The translations under genes and the position numbers were made by a program. Positions 1 through 5,553 of a stretch of DNA of 6,800 nt are shown here, in pieces; the first letter of the stretch is position 1, and the number at the start of each line of letters is the position of its first letter. A model generated the notes under the pieces. The model had not been told where the DNA came from, ran no database searches, and was given only the letters and a program-made list of their open reading frames with translations. The stretch is from Pseudomonadota bacterium (GTDB lineage: Bacteria > Pseudomonadota > Alphaproteobacteria > Rhizobiales > Rhizobiaceae): contig JAEWHQ010000351.1 of NCBI GenBank assembly GCA_023387715.1, positions 1-6,800 of the forward strand. Direction: 5' to 3'.

Positions 1-73
1 CTATTACAGATAGGTATAAGCTATCCGTATTTGAATGTTTGATCAGCGCACTCTATATGTTTTTTGAATACAA

Positions 74-117
74 GCGCATCCCAAAAAGTGTTTAACGGTT
101 TTTGGATTAAGATGCGC
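74..117. repeat. Intergenic hairpin repeat, copy 1 (rhizobial-type palindrome)
   Basis: The element is a nested inverted repeat. The outer arms GCGCATC (74-80) and GATGCGC (111-117) are perfect complements. The inner arms CCAAAAA (81-87) and TTTTTGG (99-105) are also perfect, leaving an 11-nt loop and an unpaired ATTAA on the 3' side. From memory, many Hyphomicrobiales genomes carry intergenic palindromes of this layout (GCGCATCCCGAAAAGTG...CGGTTTTCGGA..AAGATGCGC), so this reads as an AT-shifted copy of that dispersed family. The family assignment is recollection, not a search. Its function is unknown; it could be a small non-autonomous repeat or an RNA/DNA structural element. There is no T-run after the outer stem, so it is not a normal terminator. 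Confidence 0.6.
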
Positions 118-132
118 GTTGAGAATAAAACA

Positions 133-172
133 GCATCCTAAAAACTATGTAATGGTTTTTGGAACAAGGTAC
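133..172. repeat. Intergenic hairpin repeat, copy 2 (degenerate)
   Basis: This copy lies exactly 57 bp after the matching bases of copy 1. By eye about 31 of 40 positions agree (76-115 against 133-172), including the blocks GCATCC, AAAAA and GGTTTTTGGA. The inner stem survives: AAAAAC (140-145) pairs with GTTTTT (155-160), extended by a wobble pair and one C-G pair. The outer arm is lost, because GGTACATC stands where GATGCGC is expected. It therefore looks like a decayed tandem duplicate of the first element, placed just upstream of the Tim44-like gene. Confidence 0.5.
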
Positions 173-212
173 ATCAATGAGCGGATTGAGCATTTTTATA
201 AATTAAGAATGC

Positions 213-241
213 TTCAGGTGAAATTCAGATCCGGTTATGCT
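213..241 (+). promoter_or_regulatory. Candidate sigma-70 promoter for the Tim44-like gene
   Basis: TTCAGG (213-218) and TATGCT (236-241) are separated by 17 bp. The -10 matches consensus at 4 of 6 positions and the -35 at 3 of 6, so the call is weak. It would give a leader of only about 15 nt before the ATG at 264. Nothing else in 173-263 looks better. Confidence 0.25.
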
Positions 242-263
242 AGAGTGAAGCACGGGTCCTAAA

Positions 264-989
264 ATGGCGCAGGGTATGGAATTTTTTGATTTTGGCACAA
301 TTTTCTTCTTCATCGCAGCGGTTGTGATTTTCTTCCAGCTGAGGAATGTTCTTGGCACCCGCACAGGCAATGAGAAACCGCCTTTTGATCCTTATACATC
401 GCAAAAGCCAGCGGATGCAGCACAGCCGCAAAATGGTGATGATGCGGATAATGTGATTTCGCTGCCGCGCAAAGCTGGTGCAGAACAGCCGGTCAAAGAT
501 TTCCGCTCCATTGATGCCGTGGCACCTGTCGGTTCGCTCATCAATGATAAATTGCGTGCCATCCGTGCAATGGATGCTTCATTCGATCCGAAAACTTTCG
601 TTAAAGGCGTTAAGCTTGCGCATGAAATGATCGTGATGGGTTTTGCCGACGGTGATCGTAAATTGCTGAAAAACCTTCTGTCCAAAGAAGTGTATGAAGG
701 CTTTGTCGGAGCTATTGATGAGCGTGAAAAGCGTGGTGAAAAACAGCGTTCCACTTATATAGGTGTGGAAAAAGCTGATATCACCGCAGTGGAAATCAAA
801 GGTTCGGAAGCCCATATTACAGTTTCACTGTTAAGCCAGATGATTTCATCCACTTTGGATAAACAGGATAATCTTATCGATGGTGATCCGGAAGCTGTGA
901 TTGAGGTTAAGGATCTCTGGACATTTGCGCGTGATGTAAAATCGCGTGATCCAAACTGGCGTTTGGTGGCAACCGAGGCAGAGGACTAA
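264..989 (+). CDS. timA: Tim44-like domain membrane-anchored protein (TimA-type)
   Basis: A 241-residue protein with one N-terminal hydrophobic segment (about residues 11-26, rich in F, I and V), a Pro/Gln/Asp-rich linker (about 35-80) and a C-terminal Tim44-like domain (about 85-241). The domain ends with a typical pattern, DLWTFARDV followed by DPNWRL. In mitochondria Tim44 tethers Hsp70 to the TIM23 channel; alphaproteobacterial homologues (TimA in Caulobacter) are inner-membrane associated, with an unsettled role in the envelope. The short GTGNEKPPFDPY stretch after the anchor is characteristic of the bacterial family. Start: ATG at 264 has GGG at 254-256, 7 bases upstream. Met5 (276) matches the start of relatives as I recall them, but its AGGG (271-274) is too close. 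Two terminators follow, so it is probably a single-gene unit. The symbol is by family resemblance; orthology was not tested. Confidence 0.85.
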   Translation: MAQGMEFFDFGTIFFFIAAVVIFFQLRNVLGTRTGNEKPPFDPYTSQKPADAAQPQNGDDADNVISLPRKAGAEQPVKDFRSIDAVAPVGSLINDKLRAIRAMDASFDPKTFVKGVKLAHEMIVMGFADGDRKLLKNLLSKEVYEGFVGAIDEREKRGEKQRSTYIGVEKADITAVEIKGSEAHITVSLLSQMISSTLDKQDNLIDGDPEAVIEVKDLWTFARDVKSRDPNWRLVATEAED

Positions 990-1049
990 GGGTCTTTCTG
1001 CTTTTAGCAACCTTAATCTTTTGTGATCCGGATTCGGACAAGTGTTGTA

Positions 1050-1055
1050 TATAAT
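1050..1055 (+). promoter_or_regulatory. Perfect -10 hexamer upstream of the terminator hairpins
   Basis: TATAAT is present exactly, in an AT-rich stretch (1048-1060), but there is no convincing -35 box at 16-18 bp; the 8-bp palindrome ATCCGGAT (1026-1033) lies there instead. If used, transcription would start near 1061 and the smr leader would begin almost directly with the hairpin at 1071-1092. It matters because only 21 bp lie between the second terminator and the smr start codon, leaving no room for a promoter downstream of the hairpins. Confidence 0.25.
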
Positions 1056-1070
1056 AAAATTAGCTCTGTT

Positions 1071-1104
1071 CCGGGCAGTATTGACTGCCCGGATGTTTAT
1101 TTTT
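1071..1104 (+). terminator. Intrinsic terminator after the Tim44-like gene
   Basis: CCGGGCAGT (1071-1079) pairs perfectly with ACTGCCCGG (1084-1092): a 9-bp GC-rich stem with the 4-nt loop ATTG, followed by a T-rich tract (1093-1104). It lies 81 bases after the Tim44-like stop codon. This is a textbook Rho-independent terminator for that gene. Confidence 0.8.
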
Positions 1105-1116
1105 CGAAAAATGACT

Positions 1117-1137
1117 AACGGCTTTGGCCGTTTTTTT
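1117..1137 (+). terminator. Second intrinsic terminator, just before smr
   Basis: AACGGC (1117-1122) and GCCGTT (1127-1132) form a 6-bp stem with the loop TTTG; the second arm runs into seven consecutive T (1131-1137). It stands in tandem with the stronger terminator at 1071-1104, and its T-run ends 21 bases before the smr ATG. It may be a backup terminator for the upstream gene or an attenuator in the smr leader. Confidence 0.7.
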
Positions 1138-1144
1138 GCGTTGT

Positions 1145-1150
1145 GAGGAG
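1145..1150 (+). promoter_or_regulatory. Ribosome binding site for smr
   Basis: GAGGAG lies 8 bases before the ATG at 1159. It supports that start over the in-frame TTG at 1153, which would be only 2 bases from it. Confidence 0.7.
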
Positions 1151-1158
1151 CATTGCAC

Positions 1159-1740
1159 ATGGCTCCTAAAAATTACCTACGCTCAGAAGACCGGATTTTA
1201 TGGGAAACGGTTGCCAAAACCGCATTGCCGATTTCCGGCAAACATCATTTAAAATCGGCAATGGATGATTTTGACTTGTGGGAACAGGAAGTCGCCCCCA
1301 AACCAAAACCATCGGCTGCGCCCCAATTTAAAAAGCTTGTGGTTTCGAGCGAAGAAACCAAGCCTGTTGTCGCCAAACCGAAACAGGTAGAAATTTATCA
1401 GCTTGATAAACCAACGCATCGAAAAATTGCCAAAGGGCGTCTCAATATTGATGCAAGGATTGACCTGCACGGACTGACGCAGCGTGAGGCATATAATTTA
1501 TTATACGGCTTTCTGGCGGATGCTCATGGCAGAGGTTTGCGCCATGTGCTAATTATCACCGGTAAAGGACGCTCCTACGGTAGTGAGGGTGTGCTGAAAC
1601 AAGTGGTGCCGCATTGGTTTTCAACGCCGATTTTCCGCTTGCTTGTCAGTGCTTATGAAGATGCAGCCCATCATCATGGCGGGCATGGTGCGCTTTATGT
1701 ACGATTGCGCCGTGCCGGTTCCGTAGGGTTATCCCTATGA
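1159..1740 (+). CDS. Smr-domain protein
   Basis: A 193-residue protein. The N-terminal ~95 residues are polar and lysine/proline-rich, probably flexible. The C-terminal Smr domain (about 98-188) carries both family motifs: DLHG at 102-105, followed by the usual helix, and ITGKG at 133-137. A His-rich stretch (AAHHHGGHGALYVRLRR) closes the domain, as in other stand-alone alphaproteobacterial Smr proteins. Smr domains (named from the MutS2 C-terminus) are nucleic-acid-binding folds with nicking or RNase activity in several members; the role of the stand-alone rhizobial form is not established. The stop codon overlaps the start of the next gene (ATGA), so the two are probably translationally coupled. 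In relatives I recall an mltA gene directly upstream; here there is only a 169-bp spacer with two terminators. Confidence 0.88.
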   Translation: MAPKNYLRSEDRILWETVAKTALPISGKHHLKSAMDDFDLWEQEVAPKPKPSAAPQFKKLVVSSEETKPVVAKPKQVEIYQLDKPTHRKIAKGRLNIDARIDLHGLTQREAYNLLYGFLADAHGRGLRHVLIITGKGRSYGSEGVLKQVVPHWFSTPIFRLLVSAYEDAAHHHGGHGALYVRLRRAGSVGLSL

Positions 1741-2147
1741 CCCCTTTCGGCCAGCGATTGCGAGAATTGCGTGAAAAGCGCGGTGTATCACAAAAGGAAA
1801 TGGCGGAAGCTTTACGGGTTTCTGCCGCCTATTTGTCAGCGCTTGAGCATGGGCGGCGCGGTGCGCCGACATGGGACATGCTGCAACGCATCATCACTTA
1901 TTTTAATATTATCTGGGATGAAGCGGAAGAGCTGCAACAGCTGGCGAAAATTTCGCATCCGCGTGTGGTGATCGATACGGCTGGCCTGAGCCCGCAAGCC
2001 ACCGAACTTGCCAATTTATTATCGAAGAATATTCGTATTCTGGATCGCGAGACGATTAAAACAATGACCGAACAGATTGAAGCGGCGCGTAAGCGCCGCC
2101 GCAATAAATCAATCCGTCACGGTTTGCCAGTGACCGACAAAAAGTGA
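1737..2147 (+). CDS. XRE/Cro-type helix-turn-helix regulator
   Basis: A 136-residue protein with an N-terminal HTH_3 domain (about residues 4-60). The turn helices are SQKEMAEAL (18-26) and the recognition helix SAAYLSALE (29-37), followed by the usual EHGRRGAPTWDML. The C-terminal half (about 65-115) is predicted helical with no recognisable ligand or peptidase domain, and the tail is very basic (RKRRR near 115-119, then KSIRHG). Its ATG overlaps the smr stop by 4 bases; a weak AGGG sits at 1725-1728. Its target is unknown; self-regulation of the smr unit is a guess. The gene ends one base from the convergent DUF1402 gene. A perfect 7-bp hairpin with a GTAA loop (2082-2099) falls within the Arg-rich tail codons and probably only reflects their composition. 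Confidence 0.88.
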   Translation: MTPFGQRLRELREKRGVSQKEMAEALRVSAAYLSALEHGRRGAPTWDMLQRIITYFNIIWDEAEELQQLAKISHPRVVIDTAGLSPQATELANLLSKNIRILDRETIKTMTEQIEAARKRRRNKSIRHGLPVTDKK

Positions 2148-2148
2148 A

Positions 2149-3126
2149 TTAAAACAGGGCTTTCAACTCATCCATCTTGGTGTTGACCAACCAGCCATAG
2201 TAGTTTTCCTGTGGCATCAAAGGCTGCTGACCAGCTGCTTTGCGCTTAGTGTTGGTCTGTGCCAAAGCGCGTGCACGGTCGTTTGCACCACCGGTATTAT
2301 AAAGGGTGGCGGTCAGACCCGGATTTTTGGAAATATCAAAACCGGCAATCTGACGATAAGATGTGATCGACTGTTTAACGGTGGCTGCAATATATGGCAG
2401 GGTTAAATCCGGATCCATAATGGTTTTGTAGATGGTGGTGCCATCTTCGGCGCGCAGTTTCGGCAAGCCTGAAACGCGATTGACCATATCGGACATTTGC
2501 AATGCGGTCAGCGGGTTGATCTGGCCAAGACCAAAGGTTTGGCCTGCATAGAATGGCTGGAAGAAGACAGCGCTGAAACGGTTGTTCGGGTAAGATTTAC
2601 CGTCAAGTTTTTTACCGCGGAATTTGGCATTCCATACATCTTCACGGCAGCCCCAGAGCGTGTAGCTGTCTTTAAAGCGTTCGCAACCGGCAAATTCAGG
2701 ACGCTTGATAAAAGCGGCGATGCTTTCGCCATTATAAGAAAAGTCCACACCCTGATTAACATAGGACATGGCCTTCACATAATAGGTCTGCAAACGGTCA
2801 TAGACATCCACATTATAGGTATGTTCACCGACAATCGCGCCCACAATATGGATCGGGTCAATGCCATAAGCAGAAGCATTGGCGCGGATTTTTGAGCGCA
2901 GCGATGCATCCGATTTCAGCAATGTGTAGATTTTTTGATATTTCTTTTCGTAAGTGGTGCTGAGTTCTTTGGTGCGCTTAGCAGAGGCACCAGGAATTGC
3001 AGGCTGCTCAGCATTGCGATTGCCCGGGGGAACAAGCGTCGCGCTATAAGCGGGCTGGCTGAAAACTGGGCTTGCAAGCACTACGGACAGGCAAAGGCCG
3101 GCGATAAGGTTCAGTCGGCTAGTCAT
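2149..3126 (-). CDS. Exported DUF1402 family protein, lysozyme/transglycosylase-like
   Basis: A 325-residue protein from the ATG at 3124-3126. Residues 1-29 form a Sec-type signal peptide: Arg4, a hydrophobic core (LIAGLCLSVVLA), then a small-residue cleavage zone near 23-29, so the product should be periplasmic. I recognise it as DUF1402, a family mostly seen in Hyphomicrobiales. Motifs resemble lytic transglycosylases: GAIVGEHTYN (96-105, candidate catalytic Glu101), FGLGQINPLTAL (198-209, like GLMQI) and ATLYNTGG (273-280, like AAYNAG). Cys148 and Cys160 could form a disulfide. The activity is inferred, not shown. A longer reading frame from a GTG at 3201 is rejected because that codon lies inside the hslU terminator hairpin and adds 25 residues ahead of a normal signal peptide. 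GAGG lies 14 bases before the ATG, a rather long spacing. Confidence 0.82.
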   Translation of the reverse strand: MTSRLNLIAGLCLSVVLASPVFSQPAYSATLVPPGNRNAEQPAIPGASAKRTKELSTTYEKKYQKIYTLLKSDASLRSKIRANASAYGIDPIHIVGAIVGEHTYNVDVYDRLQTYYVKAMSYVNQGVDFSYNGESIAAFIKRPEFAGCERFKDSYTLWGCREDVWNAKFRGKKLDGKSYPNNRFSAVFFQPFYAGQTFGLGQINPLTALQMSDMVNRVSGLPKLRAEDGTTIYKTIMDPDLTLPYIAATVKQSITSYRQIAGFDISKNPGLTATLYNTGGANDRARALAQTNTKRKAAGQQPLMPQENYYGWLVNTKMDELKALF

Positions 3127-3184
3127 ATTGCTGTAACGTGCCTCGGTAAGTGAAGAAATGCGAATATAAGTTGAGCCGGAAAAT

Positions 3185-3219
3185 AAAAAATCCCCCCGCA
3201 CAAGTCGAGGGGATTTTTT
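3185..3219 (-). terminator. Intrinsic terminator of hslVU (symmetric)
   Basis: AAAAAATCCCC (3185-3195) and GGGGATTTTTT (3209-3219) are perfect complements: an 11-bp arm with a 13-nt loop. Read on the minus strand, the G-rich arm is followed by ATTTTTTATTT, a proper U-tract, 57 bases after the hslU stop. The element is symmetric and could also stop plus-strand transcription. It isolates the DUF1402 gene from hslVU and contains the rejected GTG start of that gene. Confidence 0.85.
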
Positions 3220-3275
3220 AAATTCTTAATTAACTATTTCAATAGTGACTTTCTGGTCACTTATAGTCACAATTA

Positions 3276-4577
3276 TCACAGAATAAAGCGTGACAGATCG
3301 GTGTTCTTAGCCAGATCGCCCACCATTTTACGCACATAATCGGCATCAACGACAAAAGCCGAGCCCGATTTATCCGGTGCGGAAAATGAAATTTCATCCA
3401 GCACACGTTCCATCACGGTCTGCAAACGGCGTGCACCGATATTTTCAACCGTTGCGTTGAGATCAACGGCAATATCCGCTAAGGCATCAATCGCATCATC
3501 GGTAATATCGAGTTTGACCTCTTCCGTTGCCATCAAAGCGATATATTGCTTGATGAGGCTCACTTCGGTTTCGGTCAGAATGCGACGCAGATCCTGACGG
3601 GTCAGTGCGCTGAGTTCCACACGGATTGGCAAACGACCCTGCAATTCCGGCAACAGGTCGGATGGTTTGGAAACATGGAAAGCACCGGATGCGATGAAGA
3701 GAATATGATCGGTTTTCACCGGACCATATTTGGTTGCAACGGTGGTGCCCTCCACCAGTGGCAACAGATCGCGCTGCACACCTTCACGTGAAACACCGGC
3801 ACCCGAACCACCTTCACGGGCGATCTTGTCGATCTCGTCTAAGAAGACAATACCGTCATTTTCGGTTGCTTTGAGTGCTTCCTGAATGACTTGGTCCTGA
3901 TCCAGCAGCTTGTCGGATTCATCGGTGATCAACAGTGCATAGGAATTTTTGACACTGGTTTTGCGCTGCTTGGTGCGGCCACCCATGGCTTTGCCAAGCA
4001 TGTCGCTCAAATTCAGCACACCGATATTGGCGCCCGGCATCCCCGGAATTTCAAAATTGTTGCCGCCGCCATTGTCGGCCACTTCAATTTCGATTTCCTT
4101 GTCATCCAGCTCACCATCGCGCAATTTCTTGCGGAAGCTGTCGCGGGTTGCAGGGCTGGCCGTTTTCCCCACCAGCGCATCCAATACGCGTTCTTCGGCA
4201 TTGATATGGGCTTTGGCTTTCACCTCTTCGCGCTTTTTCTCGCGCACAAGGCCAATGGCCGCTTCCATCAGATCGCGGATGATCTGTTCAACGTCACGTC
4301 CGACATAGCCAACTTCGGTAAATTTGGTGGCTTCAACCTTGATGAAAGGCGCGCCGGCTAATTTGGCAAGACGGCGGGAGATTTCGGTTTTACCAACGCC
4401 GGTCGGTCCGATCATCAGAATATTTTTTGGCATCACTTCTTCACGCATCTGGCCGTCAAGCTGCTGACGTCTCCAGCGATTGCGCAAAGCAATGGCAACG
4501 GCGCGCTTGGCGTCGTTCTGGCCAATAATGTAGCGATCCAGTTCAGAAACAATTTCACGCGGTGAAAAATTTGACAT
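3276..4577 (-). CDS. hslU: ATP-dependent protease ATPase subunit HslU (ClpY)
   Basis: The AAA+ unfoldase of the HslUV protease: hexamers unfold substrates and thread them into the HslV chamber in the cytoplasm. The protein has 433 residues, near the usual 435-445. Visible motifs are Walker A GPTGVGKT (57-64), the pore loop GYVG (90-93), the inserted I domain (about 110-230), Walker B IVFLDE (243-248, D247/E248), the GARR sensor-2 region (381-384) and the conserved C-terminal tail SRFIL (429-433), which docks into HslV. Start: ATG preceded only by a weak GGA in the leader; the N-terminus [14 protein letters not shown] matches relatives as I remember them. It lies 120 bp downstream of hslV in the same direction, most likely one transcript, and ends at the terminator 3185-3219. 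No damage seen. Confidence 0.97.
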   Translation of the reverse strand: MSNFSPREIVSELDRYIIGQNDAKRAVAIALRNRWRRQQLDGQMREEVMPKNILMIGPTGVGKTEISRRLAKLAGAPFIKVEATKFTEVGYVGRDVEQIIRDLMEAAIGLVREKKREEVKAKAHINAEERVLDALVGKTASPATRDSFRKKLRDGELDDKEIEIEVADNGGGNNFEIPGMPGANIGVLNLSDMLGKAMGGRTKQRKTSVKNSYALLITDESDKLLDQDQVIQEALKATENDGIVFLDEIDKIAREGGSGAGVSREGVQRDLLPLVEGTTVATKYGPVKTDHILFIASGAFHVSKPSDLLPELQGRLPIRVELSALTRQDLRRILTETEVSLIKQYIALMATEEVKLDITDDAIDALADIAVDLNATVENIGARRLQTVMERVLDEISFSAPDKSGSAFVVDADYVRKMVGDLAKNTDLSRFIL

Positions 4578-4653
4578 GATTTATAATCCATCGGCCGTTA
4601 CCCGCATAAGTTTGAAAGGATGAACGGCTTTTCATTTGAGCTGATTGGATGAT

Positions 4654-4674
4654 GAGAGACGATTTTCGCCTCTC
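4654..4674 (-). other. Hairpin between hslV and hslU
   Basis: On the minus strand GAGAGGCGA and TCGTCTCTC form a 9-bp stem with one G-U wobble and an AAA loop, 23 bases after the hslV stop. No T-run follows, so it is not a standard terminator. It could protect the 3' end of an hslV transcript or tune the hslV:hslU ratio; either role is inference. Confidence 0.4.
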
Positions 4675-4697
4675 GGCTTTGCTCTTCAATTGGGCGC

Positions 4698-5252
4698 TTA
4701 TTTCGCGTCGAGTGTTTCCACCAGAATGCTATGATTGGTGTAAATGCAGATATCGGCAGCAATATTCATTGCCTTGAGAGCAATTTCTTCTGCGCCAAGA
4801 TCGGTATCAACCAGCGCTCTGGCCGCAGCCAGCGCATAATTGCCGCCCGAACCGATGGCCATCACGCCATGTTCCGGTTCCAGCACGTCGCCGGTGCCGG
4901 TCAGTGCCAAAGTTACATTGGCATCAGCCACCAGCATCATGGCTTCTAGTTTGCGCAAATAGCGGTCGGTGCGCCAGTCTTTGGCAAGTTCTACAGAAGC
5001 GCGCATCAACTGGTCGGGATATTGTTCAAGCTTGGCTTCAAGGCGTTCCAGCAGTGTGAAAGCATCAGCCGTCGCACCGGCAAAACCGGCAATCACATTG
5101 CCTTTGCTGAGGCGGCGCACTTTGCGGGCATTGCCCTTCATCACGGTATTGCCAAGCGATACCTGACCGTCACCGGCAATAACGACTTTGTCGCCCTTGC
5201 GCACTGTCACGATGGTGGTGCCGTAAATGGTTGTCGGATTGTGATTGATCAT
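4698..5252 (-). CDS. hslV: ATP-dependent protease proteolytic subunit HslV (ClpQ)
   Basis: The N-terminal-nucleophile threonine protease of the HslUV complex; it assembles as a double hexamer and degrades what HslU feeds it. The protein has 184 residues. Residues 1-11 ([11 protein letters not shown]) are a propeptide; cleavage after Gly11 would expose catalytic Thr12 of TTIVTVRKG. Equivalents of the supporting active-site residues are Asp28 (in AGDGQ) and Lys44 (in NARKVRR). [24 protein letters not shown] and DICIYTNH are standard family blocks. A propeptide longer than the single Met of E. coli is normal for rhizobial HslV. The start is fixed by a strong ribosome binding site (5258-5264). 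It is the first gene of hslV-hslU, divergent from hisB. Confidence 0.97.
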   Translation of the reverse strand: MINHNPTTIYGTTIVTVRKGDKVVIAGDGQVSLGNTVMKGNARKVRRLSKGNVIAGFAGATADAFTLLERLEAKLEQYPDQLMRASVELAKDWRTDRYLRKLEAMMLVADANVTLALTGTGDVLEPEHGVMAIGSGGNYALAAARALVDTDLGAEEIALKAMNIAADICIYTNHSILVETLDAK

Positions 5253-5257
5253 AGATA

Positions 5258-5264
5258 CTCCTTA
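5258..5264 (-). promoter_or_regulatory. Strong ribosome binding site for hslV
   Basis: On the minus strand TAAGGAG ends 5 bases before the hslV ATG. It is the best Shine-Dalgarno in the window and fixes the start that gives the 11-residue propeptide. Confidence 0.85.
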
Positions 5265-5331
5265 GGCGATCGCTCAGATTCCTGTTCACTTAGGCAATCA
5301 TGGCGATCCCGACTGATCTTAGCTGATCCTG

Positions 5332-5361
5332 AATATGTGGCGCGAAGATGCGATTTACAAG
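5332..5361 (-). promoter_or_regulatory. Candidate hslV promoter (sigma-70 or heat-shock like)
   Basis: On the minus strand CTTGTAA (5361-5355) is followed, after 17 bp, by CATATT (5337-5332). As sigma-70 boxes TTGTAA and CATATT each match 4 of 6. The CTTG-type -35 also resembles the alphaproteobacterial RpoH consensus (CTTGAA, ~17 bp, CYTATNT), though the -10 fits that less well. hslVU is a heat-shock operon in many bacteria, which makes RpoH control plausible but unproven. The leader would be about 70 nt. Confidence 0.4.
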
Positions 5362-5450
5362 AAATCAGCTCTGTTTCCTTGTCTGTTTATGTATGAAATT
5401 GATAAAGAAATGCAAATAATAAGGCGGTGCGACGCAACAAATTAAGCCAA

Positions 5451-5471
5451 TTGATGGCTGCAACCCATCAA
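5451..5471 (+). other. Perfect stem-loop upstream of hisB
   Basis: TTGATGG (5451-5457) and CCATCAA (5465-5471) are exact complements around a 7-nt loop, immediately upstream of the candidate hisB -35. No T-run follows. It could be an operator (two half-sites 14 bp apart) or chance; there is no His-rich leader peptide nearby, so classical his attenuation is not supported. Confidence 0.4.
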
Positions 5472-5476
5472 AGCAT

Positions 5477-5505
5477 TTGGAAAAAGCCGCAACCTGTTCT
5501 AGAAC
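5477..5505 (+). promoter_or_regulatory. Candidate hisB promoter
   Basis: TTGGAA (5477-5482) and TAGAAC (5500-5505) with a 17-bp spacer, each matching 4 of 6 consensus positions. The -10 lies inside the perfect 10-bp palindrome GTTCTAGAAC (5496-5505), a possible repressor site. Transcription would start about 40 nt before the gene. Confidence 0.35.
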
Positions 5506-5553
5506 GCTGCCAATAAATGCCTATGGGGCCAATATATACATATGGGAAAAGAT

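Larger units (their letters stand above)
5253..5553. other. Divergent control region between hslV and hisB
   Basis: About 300 bp with no convincing gene on either strand. It holds a candidate hslV promoter (5332-5361, minus), a candidate hisB promoter (5477-5505, plus), a perfect hairpin (5451-5471) and two copies of CTGATC one helical turn apart (5313-5318 and 5323-5328), just downstream of the hslV -10. I see no tRNA, small RNA or riboswitch that I can recognise. Confidence 0.6.

Noticed and set aside
392..754. Minus-strand open frame opposite the Tim44-like gene
   Set aside because: The product is Ser/Arg-rich with no family resemblance, and the plus-strand gene is clearly the real one.
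2082..2099. Perfect hairpin GCGGCGC-GTAA-GCGCCGC as a terminator
   Set aside because: It lies inside the HTH coding region over Arg/Ala codons and has no T-run on either strand; codon composition explains it.
3163..3170. CTTATATT on the minus strand as a DUF1402 promoter -10
   Set aside because: It is a fair -10 match, but no -35 lies at 16-18 bp; that position falls in the terminator's A/T tract. Not strong enough to list as a feature.
3127..3201. Longer N-terminus of the DUF1402 protein from the GTG at 3199-3201
   Set aside because: The codon lies inside the loop of the hslU terminator, and the extra 25 residues would precede an ordinary signal peptide that starts at the ATG 3124-3126.
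3244..3270. AGTGAC/GTCACT inverted repeat plus an extra GTCAC after hslU as a terminator
   Set aside because: The stem is only 6 bp without a U-tract, and a much better terminator follows at 3185-3219.
3891..4361. Long plus-strand open frames opposite hslU (also 3949-4308, 3546-3791)
   Set aside because: They are antisense to a fully conserved hslU, have no ribosome binding site and give low-complexity proteins without recognisable domains.
5022..5396. Plus-strand open frame overlapping the hslV start and the control region
   Set aside because: More than half lies antisense to hslV, and the remainder has no domain or ribosome binding site; treated as a shadow frame.
5496..5505. GTTCTAGAAC as a LexA (SOS) box
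   Set aside because: Alphaproteobacterial LexA boxes are direct repeats GTTC-N7-GTTC; this is an inverted repeat with a 2-bp centre, and hisB is not an SOS gene.
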